The notes below the pieces were generated by a model. The model was not told the origin of the DNA and ran no database searches. It was given only the letters and a program-made list of their open reading frames with translations. The translations under genes were made by a program, and so were the position numbers. This document shows positions 7,654-16,404 of a DNA stretch of 37,996 nucleotides, one piece after another (the first letter of the stretch is position 1; each line of letters opens with the position of its first letter). The DNA comes from Bacteroidales bacterium (GTDB taxonomy: Bacteria > Bacteroidota > Bacteroidia > Bacteroidales > VadinHA17): assembly GCA_003157075.1 (NCBI GenBank), contig PMIL01000298.1, forward strand, positions 1-37,996. The letters run 5' to 3'.

Positions 7654-8814
7654 ATGAAAGTCCAATCTGCAAAAATCATGTCGTATTGCGCTGGTTTGTT
7701 GTTTGTGGTATCAATCATTCTTTTCTTTCTTTCAAACAGGAAGTATAGTGATTCAAAACAACATGTAAAATCATCCATTGCAGGTATAAGTGAAATAAAA
7801 AGTATGAACAACGATACCAAGTGGACCCGTTGTTTTCGAACTGTCGATGGAACCATCTACTTCAAGGATCATAAAATGAGTCGTGATAGAGGCAAGACAG
7901 TATCGGAACAGAATCGTATTGATGTGGAGGAGCTAAATCGTGTTGCAGAACGTGCGGTTCTGGCAACCGGAAAAGTGTTTTATGCCCTGAACGGTCGAAC
8001 TGAATATGAAGGTCCGGGGATTTATAAAGGAAAAGCTTGGAGATCTGATGAAAAGTTAACAGCATTGAAAGAGGAAGAACCGATATTTAATATCCCTGAA
8101 GGAATTAAACCGCGTAAAGGCGTGGACAGATGGTTCGGAATATTTGTTTACCGGACAATTCTAACTCTGCCTGACGGGTCATGGCTAATGACGATGTACG
8201 GAAATTTTGAGCCCGATACTATAGTGCCAAATGATAAGGATGCTTTCCTGGAAACTCAATTCATGTCGAGAACTATAATTATGAATTCCAGCGATGAAGG
8301 CCATTCCTGGAAATATCTTTCAACAGTTGCAGCACCTCTAACTGGGGAACCTGTTGGTGAAGGATTTGTCGAACCGGCAATAACCCTGTTAAAGGATGGT
8401 AGACTTTTATGTATCATGCGGGCCGGACATCATTTTCCCCTATATGCTTCATGGAGCAGTGACAATGGTAAAACCTGGACACCTCCGGTTTATACCGGCT
8501 TGGACCGGGGGTGTGACCCATGTCTTATCACCCTTTCAGATGGCAGGGTAGCACTAAGCTGGGGACGGCGTTACTGTGAAGGTTGGTCCATAATATCGAC
8601 TGTTGGAGACCAGGAAAGATTTAAATACCCTGGAGAAGGTTATACAAATCTTGCAATTAGCAGTGATGGTGGCTCAACCTGGGATAATAATAAAATAATA
8701 CGTCAATCAGGATCATGTTATTCAACAATTTTTGAAGTGGAGCCAAATGTTATTTTTATGCAGGTCGATCAATGGTTTTGCAGAATAAAGTTAAATAAAG
8801 CACTGAATAACTGA
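7654..8814 (+). CDS. Membrane-anchored sialidase-like (BNR/Asp-box) propeller protein
   Basis: A 386-residue protein with an N-terminal membrane segment at about 9-27 and a six-bladed-propeller body. Three Asp-boxes are clear: SSDEGHSW (202-209), SSDNGKTW (248-255) and SSDGGSTW (316-323). Compared with the true GH33 enzyme at 16405, several active-site landmarks have counterparts: YRT with Arg157 in place of YRIP, VEP with Glu220, MRAG with Arg237, GRR at 285-286, and CYST with Tyr336. The first arginine motif is altered and the N-terminal blade is unusual, so it is a divergent exo-sialidase-family protein whose substrate may not be sialic acid. A likely partner gene follows after 88 bases. 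Confidence 0.75.
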   Translation: MKVQSAKIMSYCAGLLFVVSIILFFLSNRKYSDSKQHVKSSIAGISEIKSMNNDTKWTRCFRTVDGTIYFKDHKMSRDRGKTVSEQNRIDVEELNRVAERAVLATGKVFYALNGRTEYEGPGIYKGKAWRSDEKLTALKEEEPIFNIPEGIKPRKGVDRWFGIFVYRTILTLPDGSWLMTMYGNFEPDTIVPNDKDAFLETQFMSRTIIMNSSDEGHSWKYLSTVAAPLTGEPVGEGFVEPAITLLKDGRLLCIMRAGHHFPLYASWSSDNGKTWTPPVYTGLDRGCDPCLITLSDGRVALSWGRRYCEGWSIISTVGDQERFKYPGEGYTNLAISSDGGSTWDNNKIIRQSGSCYSTIFEVEPNVIFMQVDQWFCRIKLNKALNN

Positions 8815-8902
8815 ACAAAACCTGTTTTAACAACTTAAATAAGTATTATAGGTGGTAATTAAAAATGACAATTAGTAATAAGACCTTAGAAATCCATTCA
8901 TT

Positions 8903-10591
8903 ATGAAAAAGATACTCTTCTTTCAGATCATTCTGCTTTTGATAAGCTGCACTAACAAAAGCAAATATGAGGTGATAATCCGAAATGGACTGGTCTGCGA
9001 TGGTTCAGGTTCTGCATCATATAAAGGTGACCTGGCAATAAACGGAGATACCATTGCTGCTGTTGGCAATCTGAGAAATGCCCACGGAATTACTGAGATA
9101 GATGCCGGAGGAAAAGCAGTAGCTCCCGGATTTATAAATATGCTGAGCTGGGCTGATAAGTCGCTTATTGAGGATGGCCGATCACAAAGTGATATCAGAC
9201 AAGGCGTTACACTTGAGGTAATGGGAGAAGGTTGGTCGGACGGACCTTTGAATGAGGCGATGAAAAAAGATGAAATTGAAAAACAGGGGGACATAAAATA
9301 TGATATTACCTGGAATACTTTGGGCGGCTATCTCGATTTTCTGGAGAAGAAAGGTGTTTCTACAAATATTGCTTCATTCGTGGGAGCCACCACTTTGAGA
9401 ATACATGCTATAGGTTATGATAACCGGCCACCTGCGCCGGAAGAAATGACGACGATGAAAAGGCTGGCTGCACAGGCTATGGAAGAAGGTGCAATTGGAA
9501 TCAGTTCTGCCTTGATCTATGCTCCGGCATCATTTTCAAAAACTGACGAACTTGTTGAACTCTGCAAAGAGGTATCAAAATATAATGGAATGTACATTTC
9601 GCACATAAGAAGCGAAGGAGATAATCTTCTTGCCTCCCTTGATGAGCTGATTAAAATTTCAAAAAATGCTCACATAAAGGCAGAAATTTATCATTTAAAG
9701 GCTGCCGGAACAGAAAACTGGTATAAGATGGATATGGCAATAAAAAAGATTGATTCAGCACGTATTGCGGGTATGGATATTACTGCCAATATGTATAATT
9801 ATACTGCGGCAGGAACAGGGCTATATGCAACTATGCCTCAGTGGGTACAGGAAGGTGGACAGGATGCATGGCTGGCAAGATTGAAAGATCCTGCCATCAA
9901 AGCCAGGGTAATAAAAGAGATGAAGGCTCCCGGAAAAGATTGGGAAAATTTCTTTTATATGGTAGGTTCTCCGGAGAATATAATTCTTGGTGTATTTAAA
10001 ACCGATTCTTTAAAATACTTAACCGGAAAAACGCTTAAAGAAGTTGCGGAATTGAAGAGACTTTCCCCTGCAGAAACTATCATCTACCTGGTAGTTAATG
10101 ATAATAGTCCTGTCGAATCAATGTTTTTCCTGATGACAGAGGATAATATAAAGAAACAAATTGCATTGCCATGGGTAAGCTTTGGATCAGACGAACAATC
10201 CCTGGCTCCTGAAGGTGTTTTTCTGAAATCAAATCCTCATCCCCGGGCTTATGGAAATGTAAGCAGATTACTGGGAAAATATACAAGAGAGGAAAAAATC
10301 ATTCCGCTGGTGGAAGCTGTAAGAAAGTTGACATCTCTTCCGGCATTGAACATGAAAATAAACAAAAGAGGGTTACTGAAACCGGGATACTTTGCTGATG
10401 TTGTAGTATTTGATCCGAATACAATAATTGATCGTGCTACTTATGTTAATCCGCACCAGTATTCAACCGGGGTATCGGATGTATTTGTAAACGGCAAACA
10501 GGTATTAAAAAACGGGGAACATACCGGAGCCAAACCTGGCAGGGTCGTAAGAGGTCCGGGATACAAAACTGGAAACGTAACTCGAAATTGA
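8903..10591 (+). CDS. D-aminoacylase-like amidohydrolase lipoprotein
   Basis: A 562-residue lipoprotein (lipobox LLISC, Cys16) of the N-acyl-D-amino-acid deacylase branch of the amidohydrolase superfamily. The family opening (VIIRNGLVCDGSGS ... GDTIAAVG ... APGF) is intact. The usual D.H.H metal motif after APGF is replaced by INMLSW (78-83). Later ligands remain: His234 in YISHIRSEGD, His264 in YHLKAAG, and Asp430 in FGSDEQS. The C-terminal strands (GYFADVVVFDPNTI, VFVNGKQVLKNGEHTGAKPG) are standard. It could hydrolyse N-acyl amino acids or amino sugars with a single-metal site; this is inference. It sits 88 bases after the sialidase-like gene and converges on the UroD-like gene with 13 bases between stops. 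Confidence 0.82.
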   Translation: MKKILFFQIILLLISCTNKSKYEVIIRNGLVCDGSGSASYKGDLAINGDTIAAVGNLRNAHGITEIDAGGKAVAPGFINMLSWADKSLIEDGRSQSDIRQGVTLEVMGEGWSDGPLNEAMKKDEIEKQGDIKYDITWNTLGGYLDFLEKKGVSTNIASFVGATTLRIHAIGYDNRPPAPEEMTTMKRLAAQAMEEGAIGISSALIYAPASFSKTDELVELCKEVSKYNGMYISHIRSEGDNLLASLDELIKISKNAHIKAEIYHLKAAGTENWYKMDMAIKKIDSARIAGMDITANMYNYTAAGTGLYATMPQWVQEGGQDAWLARLKDPAIKARVIKEMKAPGKDWENFFYMVGSPENIILGVFKTDSLKYLTGKTLKEVAELKRLSPAETIIYLVVNDNSPVESMFFLMTEDNIKKQIALPWVSFGSDEQSLAPEGVFLKSNPHPRAYGNVSRLLGKYTREEKIIPLVEAVRKLTSLPALNMKINKRGLLKPGYFADVVVFDPNTIIDRATYVNPHQYSTGVSDVFVNGKQVLKNGEHTGAKPGRVVRGPGYKTGNVTRN

Positions 10592-10604
10592 CTTCCTGAC
10601 ACTC

Positions 10605-11684
10605 CTAGGGATTCAACGCTGCATCAAAAAATGCCATTATATTTTCAATTGGGGTATCAGGCTGAATATTATGGGCAGGAGCTACTATATATCCACCACC
10701 TTTTCCCAATATATCTATCCTTCGTCTTACTTCATCTCTGATCATATTTGGTGTTCCGAAAGGAAGAAGTTGCTGCACATCGATACCCCCAAAAAAAACC
10801 AGATCCCTCCCATATGTTTTTTTCAAATAAACCGGATCCATTCCTTGAGCCATTGGCTGTATTGGATTTAGTATATCAAGCCCAACTTCAATAAAATCAG
10901 GAATGATCGGTAATATGGAACCGCAACTATGCCAGGCAATTTTGATACCTGGTTTGAGCTTGCGGAACTCTTCAAACATATATTTTATCCTGGGTTTGAA
11001 AATACGTCTGAAAGTATCAGGATCAATAAGCATCCCGCTTTGAGTACCGAAATCATCCCCGCACCATAGAATATCAACACCCATCTCAATCAGTTTCTTG
11101 CCTGCAGTAATAATATAATGCATTATTTTATCCATCAGGTGTGACTGGTATTCCGGTTCAAGCAGAAGGTCCATAAGAAATTTTTCCATCCCCGTAAGGT
11201 ACCAGGACATTTCAAAAAACATTGTTTCCACATCACCAATCACTCCAAATCTTTCAGAATAGGTTGCCATCATTTTCTTAGCCAGGTCAAACCTTCCGGG
11301 TGCGTTCGGATCGGGAAAGGGATAATCAAGTATGTCTTGTGCTGTAACGGCATTTGCCAGAGGATATCCGGCGAATTCAGTATATATTCCTACATTCCGG
11401 AACAGCATACCCCATTCGTTTTTTATTCTGCCGTCGGGAAGTGTTATTGTTGCTCCGTTAACCGGAACAGTTGGAGCTATGGCGACAATATCCACTCCAA
11501 TTTCCGTAAGCAATCCCATGTGAGAAATCCGAGCCGATTCCATGGCATCAAATGGCTCTTCATATGGAACATTAAGCACTCTGCTTAATTTCTCCGCAAC
11601 CTGTGGAGTGAGAGAAACATATACCGGAGGCCTGTCGGGCTGACGATGATTTATAGCATGTAAGGTTCGTTCTATTGGTAACAT
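10605..11684 (-). CDS. Uroporphyrinogen-decarboxylase-fold methyltransferase (MtaA/CmuA-like)
   Basis: A 359-residue cytoplasmic protein with no signal peptide and a UroD-type barrel. It begins LPIERTLHAINHRQPDRPPVY, the usual opening of UroD-like methyltransferases of the MtaA/MtbA/CmuA group. WHSCGS (His252, Cys254) matches the zinc-binding HxC motif of these methyltransferases, and a GGID motif follows in FFGGIDVQQLLPFG. True heme-pathway HemE has different active-site residues, so a corrinoid-dependent or other methyl-transfer or demethylation role is more likely. No corrinoid protein gene lies nearby. It is the last gene of a probable three-gene operon, 8 bases after the MORN-repeat gene. 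Confidence 0.78.
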   Translation of the reverse strand: MLPIERTLHAINHRQPDRPPVYVSLTPQVAEKLSRVLNVPYEEPFDAMESARISHMGLLTEIGVDIVAIAPTVPVNGATITLPDGRIKNEWGMLFRNVGIYTEFAGYPLANAVTAQDILDYPFPDPNAPGRFDLAKKMMATYSERFGVIGDVETMFFEMSWYLTGMEKFLMDLLLEPEYQSHLMDKIMHYIITAGKKLIEMGVDILWCGDDFGTQSGMLIDPDTFRRIFKPRIKYMFEEFRKLKPGIKIAWHSCGSILPIIPDFIEVGLDILNPIQPMAQGMDPVYLKKTYGRDLVFFGGIDVQQLLPFGTPNMIRDEVRRRIDILGKGGGYIVAPAHNIQPDTPIENIMAFFDAALNP

Positions 11685-11692
11685 AAAGATTC

Positions 11693-12388
11693 TTAATTAA
11701 CAAGGGTTAGCTCCCACTTCCCGGGTTCGGAGAGCTCAAATTCGAATGTAATATCTGATTGACTTGAATGAAACTGATTCCATGTCCGATATGTGATTTT
11801 AACACTTAAAGGAAACCGGATATTCTGAATACCATATGACGAGCCCCGCTCGTATTGATCGCCACTGTCATAAGCCATGGAAAAGTCCTCAATATTCGTA
11901 TTTAGCTCACCGCCAAGAAAGATTTTAATGACCATATCATTCCCATTATCATTAATTTTACGAAACGAGTATCGTACAACACCCAGATTTCTGGTTATTT
12001 TATTGGATGCTATAATCTTTTTTCCCTTGTAATTGTCTTTCTCCCAGTATCCTGTCACTAGGGAATCTCCTGCCAAGGTCCTGTAAACCATTTTCCCTAT
12101 ACCGTTTTTAAGTCCCTTGACCCACTCCCCCTGAAAATATGAGCCATTTGGCCAGGTATAAGTTCCCTGCCCGTCTGGCAGTCCTTTGGAGAAATGTCCT
12201 TCGTAATGATCAGTTCCCTGAGCTGCTCCATTCCCATTTGCAAGACCTTTTTTACATTCACCTGAATATTTTCCTGAAATGGCAGGCATTAGCACCTTAC
12301 AATCGGACTGTTGCCCCATCGTCAAATTCGCAATCAGGAGAACCGAAATGAATTGCAATATCATTAAAGAATGTCGTTTTAGTTTCAT
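11693..12388 (-). CDS. Exported MORN-repeat protein
   Basis: A 231-residue protein with a signal peptide ending NLTMGQ at about residue 26. Residues about 38-115 contain MORN-type repeats, recognisable as GKYSGECKKGLANGNG, HYEGHFSKGLPDGQGTY and YFQGEWVKGLKNGIGKM. The remaining 115 residues are beta-rich without a motif I recognise. MORN repeats are usually structural or binding modules. In this place it may be a periplasmic partner of the neighbouring propeller lipoprotein; this is inference. It lies 49 bases downstream of that gene. Confidence 0.75.
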   Translation of the reverse strand: MKLKRHSLMILQFISVLLIANLTMGQQSDCKVLMPAISGKYSGECKKGLANGNGAAQGTDHYEGHFSKGLPDGQGTYTWPNGSYFQGEWVKGLKNGIGKMVYRTLAGDSLVTGYWEKDNYKGKKIIASNKITRNLGVVRYSFRKINDNGNDMVIKIFLGGELNTNIEDFSMAYDSGDQYERGSSYGIQNIRFPLSVKITYRTWNQFHSSQSDITFEFELSEPGKWELTLVN

Positions 12389-12437
12389 ACATACGTTTTG
12401 ATCAAAGTTGATATTTAGTTAATTGATGGAAAATTCC

Positions 12438-13379
12438 TCATCGCGGGAGATATAGCCACACCTTATCATGCATTGTGTACAAGAGATATTTATTACCATC
12501 CCAGACTAAAATCGGGCTGGAATGATCACCTTCAACGATGGGGTTCTTTGGGAATTTTGTCCAATGTATCAAATCTGTTGACATTGCAACATTAGATGTC
12601 CAGATTGAAGTTGCTCCCGGAGTTGCCCATCCTGCGTCCGTTGAACCATGATAATACATATAGTACTTACCTTTGAATTTGACGACTTGATTGGATGCCA
12701 CTGCTCCGGAATCATAATGTTCAGGCCCTCTTTTCAATACGGGTTCATCCTGAACATTTGTCCAGATTTTCTGGTCATCTGAAGTGGCAAGCCAGACGGC
12801 TTCGTCATTTCGTTCATAGAACAAATACCATTTACCATTTTCAATCAGAACAGAAGGTGTTCCATATGGGCCATGAATTGTGTCTCCCATTACTGTACGG
12901 ATCTGCAGGTCACCCTGCTCCTCCCAGTTTATTCCGTCAGATGATGTCAGCATATGCGCTACATCATTCTTCCCTTCAGCAAACATATAATATTTGCTTT
13001 CATGCTTAATCACAAACATATCTTCAGTCCATTTTTCACCAAAGATCGGGTTTTGCTGATAACGGGTCCAGCTGATCCCATCAGCTGAAGTTGCATACCC
13101 AAGCGATTTAGGATCATTATCTCCGCCTATATAACCCGTATACCACATCTTATAAATGCCATCTTCTACCATAATAAAACCTCTTTCCCTGATATGCTTG
13201 TCCCAGGATTCATTATTTGTTCCGCTGAATATTGGATTATGTTTATAAGGTACAAAATCAACCATTTCTTTTGGGAAATCAATACTATTGACTGATTTTG
13301 TTTCATGTTGCTGTTTTTGTCTGCATGCCGGCAAAACTAAAAATACAAGGGATGCTAAGACGTAAGATAATTTACTCAT
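12438..13379 (-). CDS. Five-bladed beta-propeller lipoprotein, GH43/GH32/GH130-like
   Basis: A 313-residue lipoprotein (lipobox VLPAC, Cys19). Repeated blades are visible: NPIFSG, YKMWYTGYIGG, LGYATSADGISWTRY, KYYMFAEGK, LTSSDGINWEE, WYLFYERND, KYYMYYHGSTD and DLIHWTKFPKNPI. This is the pattern of the furanosidase/glycoside-phosphorylase propeller superfamily (GH43, GH32, GH117, GH130). Candidate acidic residues occur in SWDKHIRERG, EDMF and YDSG, but I cannot assign the catalytic triad or the family, so the substrate is open. It is the first gene of a minus-strand run with the MORN and UroD-like genes and is divergent from the seven-gene plus-strand run. Confidence 0.75.
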   Translation of the reverse strand: MSKLSYVLASLVFLVLPACRQKQQHETKSVNSIDFPKEMVDFVPYKHNPIFSGTNNESWDKHIRERGFIMVEDGIYKMWYTGYIGGDNDPKSLGYATSADGISWTRYQQNPIFGEKWTEDMFVIKHESKYYMFAEGKNDVAHMLTSSDGINWEEQGDLQIRTVMGDTIHGPYGTPSVLIENGKWYLFYERNDEAVWLATSDDQKIWTNVQDEPVLKRGPEHYDSGAVASNQVVKFKGKYYMYYHGSTDAGWATPGATSIWTSNVAMSTDLIHWTKFPKNPIVEGDHSSPILVWDGNKYLLYTMHDKVWLYLPR

Positions 13380-13584
13380 CGTAATTGATTTTAATTTTCA
13401 TGAGAACTATACCAATTTTTAATCACAAAGTAAAGTTTATTGACGCATATTTTAACAAAGAGAAATAGAAATATGCAACAATTCAATAAAAGTTAATGAA
13501 AAATATTTCAAATTTATAATAATTTAATGAAAGATTAATATTAAATTATATATATTATTTCCTTATGAACTTCAGAATTTTGCT

Positions 13585-13592
13585 TATTTTTG
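13585..13592 (+). promoter_or_regulatory. Candidate -7 box for the seven-gene glycan run
   Basis: TATTTTTG fits TAnnTTTG exactly and lies about 50 bases upstream of the start codon at 13643. No convincing -33 element is present, but it is the best promoter candidate in the 263-base divergent region, which is otherwise AT-rich and featureless. Confidence 0.35.
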
Positions 13593-13642
13593 AATTTACT
13601 TTATAAGTAAGCGTTCCGGAATATTAATCAATATATGTCCTC

Positions 13643-15553
13643 ATGAAAAAGTTAAGCATAAAGTTTCTTCCAGGTGTCCTCTTTATATTACTCTTGATTG
13701 GAAGTAGCCGGGAATCTGCAGCACAGACAATACCACCCAACAGATTGAATCAAAAGGATCAAAAACAAACATTCATTATTAATAACTGTATATCTGATTT
13801 GAATGATTTCAGAAAATTAGTTGATGCAGCTGGTCCTCTAAAAAAATTCGGAACTGTCCAGATTAACATTGGTACCCTTGCAGACAAGTCTTTTTATGAG
13901 ATACCAGAAGGTGGCAATCCCTGGAATGAATATGCATCCAATAATGCAACACTATTTAAATTTTTTCCCGATCCAAAGATAGCACCGTTTTTACCCGCCG
14001 GATTTGTTGCCAAAAACAGGCAATTACTACTCGACAAAGCAAAAATTCTCCGTGAGAATGGCATGGAAGCAGCTTTTTTTGCAAATGAACCAGGATTTCT
14101 TCCTTCAGCTTTTTTTGAAAAGTATCCACAATTACGGGGTCCTCGAGTAGATCATCCACGGAGAAGCAATGTAGCCTGCTTTTCTCCCTGTATGAGCGTT
14201 AAAGAAATGCAGGATATCTATGCGAGTATGATGTCTGAATTATTAAAAAATGCTCCTGAGATAAAATCATTTTATTTCAAGACAAACGATGCAGGATCAG
14301 GTAATTGCTGGTCAGATTGGCTATACAGCGGACCTAATGGACCCGGCTCATGTAAAGGAGAAACAACAGGACAAAGAATACAGGAATTGTTCAGTTCTAT
14401 ACAAAAAGGGGTAACAATGGCAAATAGCAAATTAGATATATATCTTTCATTTCCGCAGGGTTCTTCAAATTTCTCTGATTCAGAAAGAAACGATATACAA
14501 AAACGGTTGCCTGAAAACTGTTATTTCAAAAGCACTCCAGCTCATGAAATAAAATCAATTGGGACAGCCTTCAGTTCGATGTATCCTGTGACCGGTATTT
14601 GCGATGTTCTTTCATTACTTGATGATTTAAACAGAATAGATAATCAAAAACAACAGACAATATTTATAAGTTTCAATGCATATTACAACAGGGGAAATGA
14701 GGGTTCTGAAATAGAAGAATTATTGCTGGGTTTGCTTGAAGATCATCTGCTCGACAAACCTTCGAATGTTGTACCGGTTTCACAAAAGCTTCATGAATAC
14801 TGTCTTGCCTGGGCAGGTAAGAAGGATGCTGACAATTTATATGATGCATTCCTATTATTGAATGAGGCTTTTAAGTTCAGAAATTCTAACCTCGGAAACA
14901 TATCGGGAATAAACTGGAATGTAGCTGCACGAATGATAAATCGTCCACTTGTTGCTGTACCTCAAAGGCTCTCAAAAGAAGAAGAGGCTTATTTTCTTCC
15001 GTATATTTTCAACGTTTCTACTGAGGAAGCCAGGATGGATTATATTGATATCCAGGGGGGCCGTTGGACTACTTCCCCTGATTCAATAAAAAGCTATTTA
15101 AAAAAATTAAAACAAATCTGTTCAAAACTTGAATCCATAATACCTTCTGCACGGAACAAGGACTTCATACAGAACCTGCCGGTTGCATTAAAGGTGCATT
15201 CAAGTTTGGTTCGAAGTTGTGGAAATTTTGCAGAGGCGCAGCGAATACGCGATAATAATAAGGAGAAACTCAATGGCACTATTCACCGACCTGATAAAGA
15301 AGGTAGCTGGACAGGCGACACTGATTTGTTAAAGTTTAATACAGTCATGAGGGATGAATTGGACAATACTGCAGAACTGGCAGAAGTTTTACAGCAGGGA
15401 GGTATTAATCTGTTATGTCTGGCAAAAGATAATGCTCATGAAGACTGCTTTTTACTTGGTTCCGGCATCATAGCACAGTTAAAGAACAAACAAAAAATCA
15501 TGCTCGATCATTGGCGTGATATAGAAGGTTATATGACTACCCCATTCAAATAA
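13643..15553 (+). CDS. Exported protein of unknown function, possible TIM-barrel glycosidase
   Basis: A 636-residue protein with a signal peptide ending RESAAQ at about residue 28. I do not recognise the family. Residues about 45-320 look like a TIM-barrel: alternating strands and helices such as FGTVQINIGTLAD, LLDKAKILRENGMEAAFFAN, NAPEIKSFYFKTNDAGSG and KLDIYLSFPQG. The aromatic and acidic motif NDAGSGNCWSDWLYSGPNGP (about residues 214-233) resembles active-site loops in GH20-like and DUF4838-like enzymes. The C-terminal half (about 380-636) is helical. As the first gene of a run of carbohydrate enzymes it is a good candidate for a new glycoside hydrolase. Candidate catalytic residues are the acidic residues after strand ends, such as Glu in FFANEPG and Asp in KTNDAGSG. 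Confidence 0.6.
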   Translation: MKKLSIKFLPGVLFILLLIGSSRESAAQTIPPNRLNQKDQKQTFIINNCISDLNDFRKLVDAAGPLKKFGTVQINIGTLADKSFYEIPEGGNPWNEYASNNATLFKFFPDPKIAPFLPAGFVAKNRQLLLDKAKILRENGMEAAFFANEPGFLPSAFFEKYPQLRGPRVDHPRRSNVACFSPCMSVKEMQDIYASMMSELLKNAPEIKSFYFKTNDAGSGNCWSDWLYSGPNGPGSCKGETTGQRIQELFSSIQKGVTMANSKLDIYLSFPQGSSNFSDSERNDIQKRLPENCYFKSTPAHEIKSIGTAFSSMYPVTGICDVLSLLDDLNRIDNQKQQTIFISFNAYYNRGNEGSEIEELLLGLLEDHLLDKPSNVVPVSQKLHEYCLAWAGKKDADNLYDAFLLLNEAFKFRNSNLGNISGINWNVAARMINRPLVAVPQRLSKEEEAYFLPYIFNVSTEEARMDYIDIQGGRWTTSPDSIKSYLKKLKQICSKLESIIPSARNKDFIQNLPVALKVHSSLVRSCGNFAEAQRIRDNNKEKLNGTIHRPDKEGSWTGDTDLLKFNTVMRDELDNTAELAEVLQQGGINLLCLAKDNAHEDCFLLGSGIIAQLKNKQKIMLDHWRDIEGYMTTPFK

Positions 15554-15582
15554 TTATATCTTACGTTCAAAAATAATGAAAA

Positions 15583-16392
15583 ATGAAAAAAATCTATAAA
15601 ATTATTTTTCTCATCGCCCTCTTACTTCTTGGAATTAATTTCTATGGATTGTTCAGAACAATGAGGAATCCTGCAATATATTCTGAAGAAAAAACTTTAA
15701 GGAACAGGATCAATGATATCACAATAAAATATCCCGAAATAAAGAAGATGTTGAAAAGAAATGAGAATGAAACAAATAAAGACTTTGGAATCAGAATAAA
15801 TAAGGTGGTTAATGATGGTTTTATTCATTACTGGAAAGCAGAAGGCATTGACAAATATCATTTGAGAGTTCCGGTATGGGAAAACTGGCTGTTATATCTG
15901 GCATCATATATCAGTCCAAAAAAATACAAATTCTATGAATTCAGCAATTATAAAAAGAACCTTGAAAGAGGAGTTGGATTGTGTTCTACTCATTCAACTA
16001 TAGTAAAAGGTGTCCTGCTGGATAACGGGATTAAGGCAGAATTATTGGATGTTGGTGGACATCATGTTGTTGTGAGAGCTGAATTGAATGATACAACAAC
16101 TTATATACTCGATCCGGATTTTGGGGTTGTAGTTCCCTTTGATACATTGGCCATTACAGCAAACCCGGAATTGGTAAGAGCGCCATATTCCAATATGGCT
16201 TCATTGTATTATAGTGATGCGAAAGATCCTTATACTACCGATATAATGGTTAATATTTTTGGTAAAAAGAAATATGTCTATAGTGTAGATAATTGGTTCG
16301 AATCTTTTTCCTACTGGGCTAAATGGATCATTCCGTTCTTACTTGCATTTCCTGTTATAATAAGTCTTTTAAAGAAGAAAAACGCAGTCTAA
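15583..16392 (+). CDS. Membrane transglutaminase-fold (papain-like) protein
   Basis: A 269-residue protein with a membrane segment at about 5-24 and another at about 246-265. The soluble part between them carries a Cys-His-Asp triad in transglutaminase order: Cys134 in GVGLCSTHST, His160/His161 in DVGGHHVVV, and Asp177 in YILDPDFG. Such domains act as cysteine peptidases, amidases or cross-linkers. With an N-in topology the domain would face the periplasm. Its place among glycosidases, 29 bases after one gene and 12 before the next, suggests it works on the same substrate, perhaps a peptide or amide linkage in a glycoconjugate; this is inference. The gene is noticeably AT-rich. Confidence 0.72.
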   Translation: MKKIYKIIFLIALLLLGINFYGLFRTMRNPAIYSEEKTLRNRINDITIKYPEIKKMLKRNENETNKDFGIRINKVVNDGFIHYWKAEGIDKYHLRVPVWENWLLYLASYISPKKYKFYEFSNYKKNLERGVGLCSTHSTIVKGVLLDNGIKAELLDVGGHHVVVRAELNDTTTYILDPDFGVVVPFDTLAITANPELVRAPYSNMASLYYSDAKDPYTTDIMVNIFGKKKYVYSVDNWFESFSYWAKWIIPFLLAFPVIISLLKKKNAV

Positions 16393-16404
16393 ACTTTTAA
16401 AATT

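Noticed and set aside
7629-7856. 75-codon minus-strand open frame across the start of the sialidase-like gene
   Set aside because: It overlaps the membrane segment of the plus-strand gene; its hydrophobic runs are a reflection of that segment.
10605-11684. Heme-pathway uroporphyrinogen decarboxylase (hemE)
   Set aside because: The HSCG zinc motif and the N-terminal LHAINHRQPDRPP fit MtaA/CmuA-like methyltransferases better, and no heme genes are nearby.
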